DNA from: Perognathus longimembris pacificus
Taxonomy: Eukaryota; Chordata; Mammalia; Rodentia; Heteromyidae
Direction: 5' to 3'
NCBI RefSeq assembly: GCF_023159225.1
Contig: NC_063172.1
Span: 61,190,828 to 61,254,827, forward strand
DNA: 64,000 nt
Part shown: positions 59,256-64,000 of the stretch, one piece after another
How positions within the stretch are numbered: position 1 is the stretch's first letter
Layout of the letters: each line of letters opens with the position of its first letter
The notes under the pieces: generated by a model
Told to the model about the DNA's origin: nothing
Databases searched by the model: none
The model's input: only the letters and a program-made list of their open reading frames with translations
Program-made: the position numbers and the translations under genes

Positions 59256-59513
59256 AGAAGGTTTGGGTTTTTGTTAAAGGACTTTTACCTTTGCTGGATG
59301 GTTAGCTAACTGAATGGTAAGAGCTTTAAGCATTTTTTATTTGAATCTATAAAGTATATATCATTTTTGTATTACTTGCCACAGAATCTCTTTTTCTATG
59401 TGATTCACAATAAAATGAATCACTTAAATATCTAATCATTAGTTTTCCCATGCTAAGTAATTAAAAAAGGAACCCTAGTCCATTTTAAATTTGTATTTTA
59501 CAGGATTGTTTAG

Positions 59514-59515
<2 letters not shown>

Positions 59516-59552
<37 letters not shown>

Positions 59553-59570
59553 GTGTGTTGTGTGTGTGTG
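59516..59570. repeat. (TG)n microsatellite
   Basis: Two tg runs broken by ttg. Confidence 0.93.
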
Positions 59571-59702
59571 CTTACAGGCATGATGACTGCCCGGCTAGTG
59601 TCATTGATTTTTAACCTCAAAATGTGAAATGAGTTGGCTGTTACTGCAGCTTTTTTATGTTATAGCTATCTTGCTCTAATTTAGCATTAAACATTCTAAG
59701 GT

Positions 59703-59729
59703 CTAACCCCTCTAAGAGAGAGGGGTTAG
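59703..59729. repeat. GC-containing hairpin, 11-bp arms
   Basis: CTAACCCCTCT, loop aagag, AGAGGGGTTAG; perfect pairing including four G-C pairs in a row. Intron 3. Confidence 0.75.
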
Positions 59730-59759
59730 TTGTATATTTCTATATAAAAGTTATATTTA

Positions 59760-59892
59760 GCCAGGAGCCTGTAGCTCATGCCTGTAACACTAGCTACTCG
59801 GAGGCTGACATCTGAGGATCGAGGTTCAATGCCAGCCTGGGCAGGAGAGTCCATGAGACTCTTATCTCCAATAAACCACCAGACAACAGGAA
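59760..59892 (+). mobile_element. B1/tRNA-like composite SINE, B1 half only
   Basis: Stops just after the linker 'ccaccagacaacagg'. Confidence 0.8.
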
Positions 59893-61100
59893 AAAGTTAC
59901 ATTTGTTGAATATTAACATGACCACCTCTTTAAGTAGAATAGAGGATTGCCAATTTTGTGCACATAGCTAAGACATTTAGATTTGTTCTTCCACTCAGCC
60001 AGCTTTCTATATACGGGTGATGTTGAAGGAAATTTAGTTGGAGAGCCAATGAGAACAAGATCTTTGATAGTATTGGGGCAGAACTAGGCTTTATATTTAA
60101 ATTGGAAAGTCAGAACTGAGAATATAACTTAGAATATAGAATATAACTGAGAATAAACTTGACTTTTTCAAGTCAGTAGATTTTGAAAAAAATGTTAAAA
60201 CTGTCTTCATGTTTACCTACTTTTTCTCAAACATAGAAGTGATTAGAGCTGAAGATGTTAGTCATTGGTAGGCACTTGCTTATTAGCATGTACTATCCCC
60301 CACACTACAAGGAAAAAAATAGTGATTAAAAATATAAAATAACTTCTTGTATAAGCTGTCTTGGTTTTAAACTCAGAAGAAATGGTCATACCCCTCATCA
60401 ACCTTTCTTAAAAGCAGAATGTTAGTGCTGTGAGTTAGAAAAAATATTTCAGTTTGCATAATCTTCAGTGTCTATTTCATAAGTGGATATAAAGATGACT
60501 TACATACTGGTGCCTTTTGACAAGCATTATACTATCAAGTACAGGGAAAATGAGTATACAGAAAAAAATTAGAACCATTTTTTATATAATAAAATGCTTG
60601 CTCAAACGATTCCATCTTGTGACTGTTGAAAGCTCACTGCAGCTTAGGATATAACTGATAAAATCTGCATCCTTGGCCTTCCAACAACCTTTACACCAGC
60701 AGATGGTGGGCGTAAAGATGTCATTCATCATTTATTTACAATGGGCTTTATTTATTCTAGTGTCAACAGCTGCCCCAGGGAATTGGTTATTGAATTCAAA
60801 TATGAGGCTCTGGGTTATTTGCTTCCTTTCAAATTTGTCTTCAGAGCTTAGTTGCTAGGAGTCCATTCTGTGCTCTAATAATGATTCGTGTATTGTGAAG
60901 CCATTCAGTAAATTGGTTTGTCAAGGATTGCCAAAAAGGGTTAGGGGTCTTGTTTGAGGGTATGAAGAGGGCTGAGGGAATGGCTACCCATGCACCCTAG
61001 TGACTTGAGCAGTGGTATTATGTGACTTTTGCCTAAGACTGATTAAGTTTTCGCCTTTATTCTTTCTTCCCTTCTTCCTCATAGACTTAGGTATGAATAA

Positions 61101-61937
<837 letters not shown>

Positions 61938-62469
61938 TAAAAGAATGGATTTGGAGCTTACTTGACATTAGTGATGAGCATGTAGATCACTGCATATGTG
62001 AATACTTTTTTGTACATTTGCCTACATGGAATTGACTGATTTATTAAAAATTAGGTAAAGTATTTCTTTTGGTTTTTAAAATACATACAATAGACTCTTA
62101 GAAATGACTGTTACTGTTAGCATTTGACAGAGTTTTTGTTCAAAGGCATACCAACTTTTTAAATAATCTGAAGGAGTTTTATCTGAGTACTAATTTAAAA
62201 TAATTTTCATCTATTTATAAGGGAGTAACTGTTAGGAATTATCCAAGTCATATTAAATACTTGGCAGTAGAAATAAGTCTGCAGAATTTAAAAAATTACT
62301 ACTTCTTTCTTATTATTTAATGTCTATTATTTCAGTTATTAATACTATACAACAATGAAACAAGTGTATTTTTAAAGTCCTAAAACGCTGTCGATGTTAT
62401 TTAGTAACGATTAGCTTTATATTAGTGTCCTCCTGATGTTATTTTTTAATGTTATTTTACCTGGAGAGT

Positions 62470-62679
62470 CTTTTTTTTTTTTTTTTGGCCAGTCCTGGGC
62501 CTTGGACTCAGGGCCTGAGCACTTTCCCTGGCTTCTTCCCGCTCAAGGCTAGCACTCTGCCACTTGAGCCACAGCGCCGCTTCTGGCCGTTTTCTGTATA
62601 TGTGGTGCTGGGGAATCGAACCTAGGACCTCGTGTATCCGAGGCAGGCACTCTTGCCACTAGGCTATATCCCCAGCCCC
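62470..62679 (-). mobile_element. Young IDL-Geo-like SINE with TSD
   Basis: tacctggagagt at 62458-62469 and 62680-62691, perfect; about 530 bases after exon 5. Confidence 0.92.
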
Positions 62680-62869
62680 TACCTGGAGAGTTTTTAAAGG
62701 GAATGGTAGATGTTGACAATATGACTTTAAAATTTTTATAAAATGCCAAAGCCATATACTGCCATAATTAACTACTTTAAGGGGAACAGAATTGGAGGAT
62801 TTACTTACTTCGGTACTGTGGATTTTAAATTTTATTATATAAACTACTGAATCCAATATTGACATAACT

Positions 62870-63250
62870 GTTAGCCTTCTGTTGCTATGGCAAAATATTT
62901 AAGGGGAAAATCATTTAAAAAAGAAAAGGTTTATTTTTGGTCAGAGTTTTACATCTCAGGCCATGATAACTTGGCTCTGTTGCTTTTGGTTCTGTGGCAA
63001 GGCAGTACATCATGGCAGAAGCTCTTGATAGAGAAAACTACTTAACCTCGTGGTGATGTAAGAGGAGGGTGGGGCAGGGCCCCATTATTTCCCCCCCCCC
63101 ACCCCCCGCAAGAGCACACTCATCCTAACCTAACTTCTGTCTTGAGTAGGCCCAACCTCTTGCTAAAGTTTGTACCACCTCCCAGTAGCACCATCCGCTA
63201 GGGGCTAAACCCTTCAACACATGAGCTTCTGGGGAGCACTGAAGATCCCA
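62870..63250 (-). mobile_element. LTR-like relic (MaLR/MLT type suspected)
   Basis: The order 'ttctgttgctatggcaaaa', 'aaaggtttatttttggtc', 'catcatggcagaagc' and 'ccacctcccagtagcacc...ttcaacacatgagcttctgggg' is that of old mammalian ERV-related solo LTRs on the reverse strand. No coding part. Family assignment is uncertain. Confidence 0.45.
63088..63108. repeat. Poly-C tract
   Basis: C13-like run, then acccccc, inside the LTR-like relic. Confidence 0.8.
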
Positions 63251-63394
63251 GTTTATTTATAACAGAAAATATATCACTGAAACACAGTAACAAGTCCAAA
63301 AGTAGAGGTATATCTATATGGTCAATCAATTTTTTAGAGAAGTACTTAACGCAGTGAAGGAAAAGTTCATCTTTTCTTGAAAAGGTGCCCAAAT

Positions 63395-63695
63395 TGTTGA
63401 AGAAGGTTACTGCTGGTAGGATTTAAAATGGATCCAACCAGTTTGGAAAAAAAATTTATAGTTCCTCTAAAAAATGGAACATAGATCCACTGTACTATCT
63501 ATACATTTACTCCTAGATGTTTATCCATATTAACAACAAAAATATATTTACATATGCAAAGAATTGCACACAAATGGTTATAGCATATTTATCAAGGCCC
63601 CAAGTCAATTGACACTCCAAATGCTGATTTGTAGATATGTATTTAATTTCAGCTGCTTTTCCATCAGTTATACCTCAATAAAGCTATTCAAAAAG
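63395..63695 (+). mobile_element. Ancient L1 ORF2 C-terminal and 3' relic
   Basis: 'ttactgctggtaggattta' to 'tttactcctagatgtttatcc' matches the order of the L1 ORF2 C-terminus (as at 43920-44045) at high divergence. It ends 'tatacctcaataaagct', typical of old L1 termini. Confidence 0.55.
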
Positions 63696-63791
63696 GTGAG
63701 GAGAATAAGATTATAAAGTAGTAACATTGTATAAATGTGATTTTAAAGTTTGTTATTAATAAATACTGAGATTTATTAAGAGATAGTACTG

Positions 63792-63912
63792 GGAGGAGGG
63801 AGGGAGGTATGAGGGACAAGGTAACAAACAGTACAAGAAATGTATCCAATGCCTAACGTATGAAACTGTAACCTCTCTGTACATCAGTTTGATAATAAAA
63901 ATTTGAAAAAAA
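63792..63912 (+). mobile_element. L1 3'-end insertion with target-site duplication
   Basis: A short L1 3' UTR ('gaaatgtatccaatgccta', 'gaaactgtaacctctctg', 'tttgataataaaaatttg', poly-A) bounded by aagagatagtact at about 63779-63791 and about 63913-63925. Confidence 0.75.
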
Positions 63913-64000
63913 AAGAGATAGTACTTAAGCAACATATACATTATAAAAAATTAAAATACATAGAGGATAATGTTTACATAAGAAATGTTTTCAGTAATCA

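Overview
This is mammalian nuclear DNA, most likely from a rodent. The only protein-coding gene I can support is the 5' part of RAB2A, the small Rab GTPase of ER-Golgi, Golgi and late endosome/autophagosome traffic. The translated exons give residues 1-120 of the about 212-residue protein. Paralogue-diagnostic residues (Ala2, Met47-Ile48-Thr49, Thr-Thr-Trp and Asn-Ser-Asn in exon 5) fit RAB2A rather than RAB2B. The lineage hint comes from repeats. The commonest SINE is a dimer with an ID-like tRNA-derived left monomer and a distinct right monomer, matching my memory of IDL-Geo, described from geomyoid rodents (kangaroo rats, pocket mice, pocket gophers). A second dimer joins a B1-like left half to a related right half. 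The species is inferred, not proven.

Layout. 1 to about 14,850 is intergenic: SINEs, L1 pieces, microsatellites and no gene I can support. About 14,880-16,330 is a CpG island holding the promoter (GC boxes, an ETS motif), an ATG-free 5' UTR and coding exon 1 (15765-15810). Intron 1 runs to 41280. Exon 2 is 41281-41352, exon 3 is 49903-49970, exon 4 is 61158-61240 and exon 5 is 61844-61936. All splice sites are GT-AG and all phases join correctly (46+72+68+83+93 = 362 coding nt). The remaining exons lie beyond base 64,000.

The introns carry dense SINE insertions, an L1 3' end of about 1.9 kb (42908-44793), a 5'-inverted L1 (24972-26073), LTR-like relics and microsatellites.

The most interesting local feature is a SINE inserted at the exon 2 splice donor. 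Its 13-bp target-site duplication copied the exon/intron junction, so two identical donors now flank the SINE. Use of the second donor would add 216 nt to exon 2 and introduce an early in-frame stop. Other items worth checking are a 32-bp perfect palindrome with no spacer in intron 1, CACGTG boxes (one CLEAR-like) just downstream of the promoter, and a right-hand SINE module shared by two dimeric families. I found no unknown multi-gene system.
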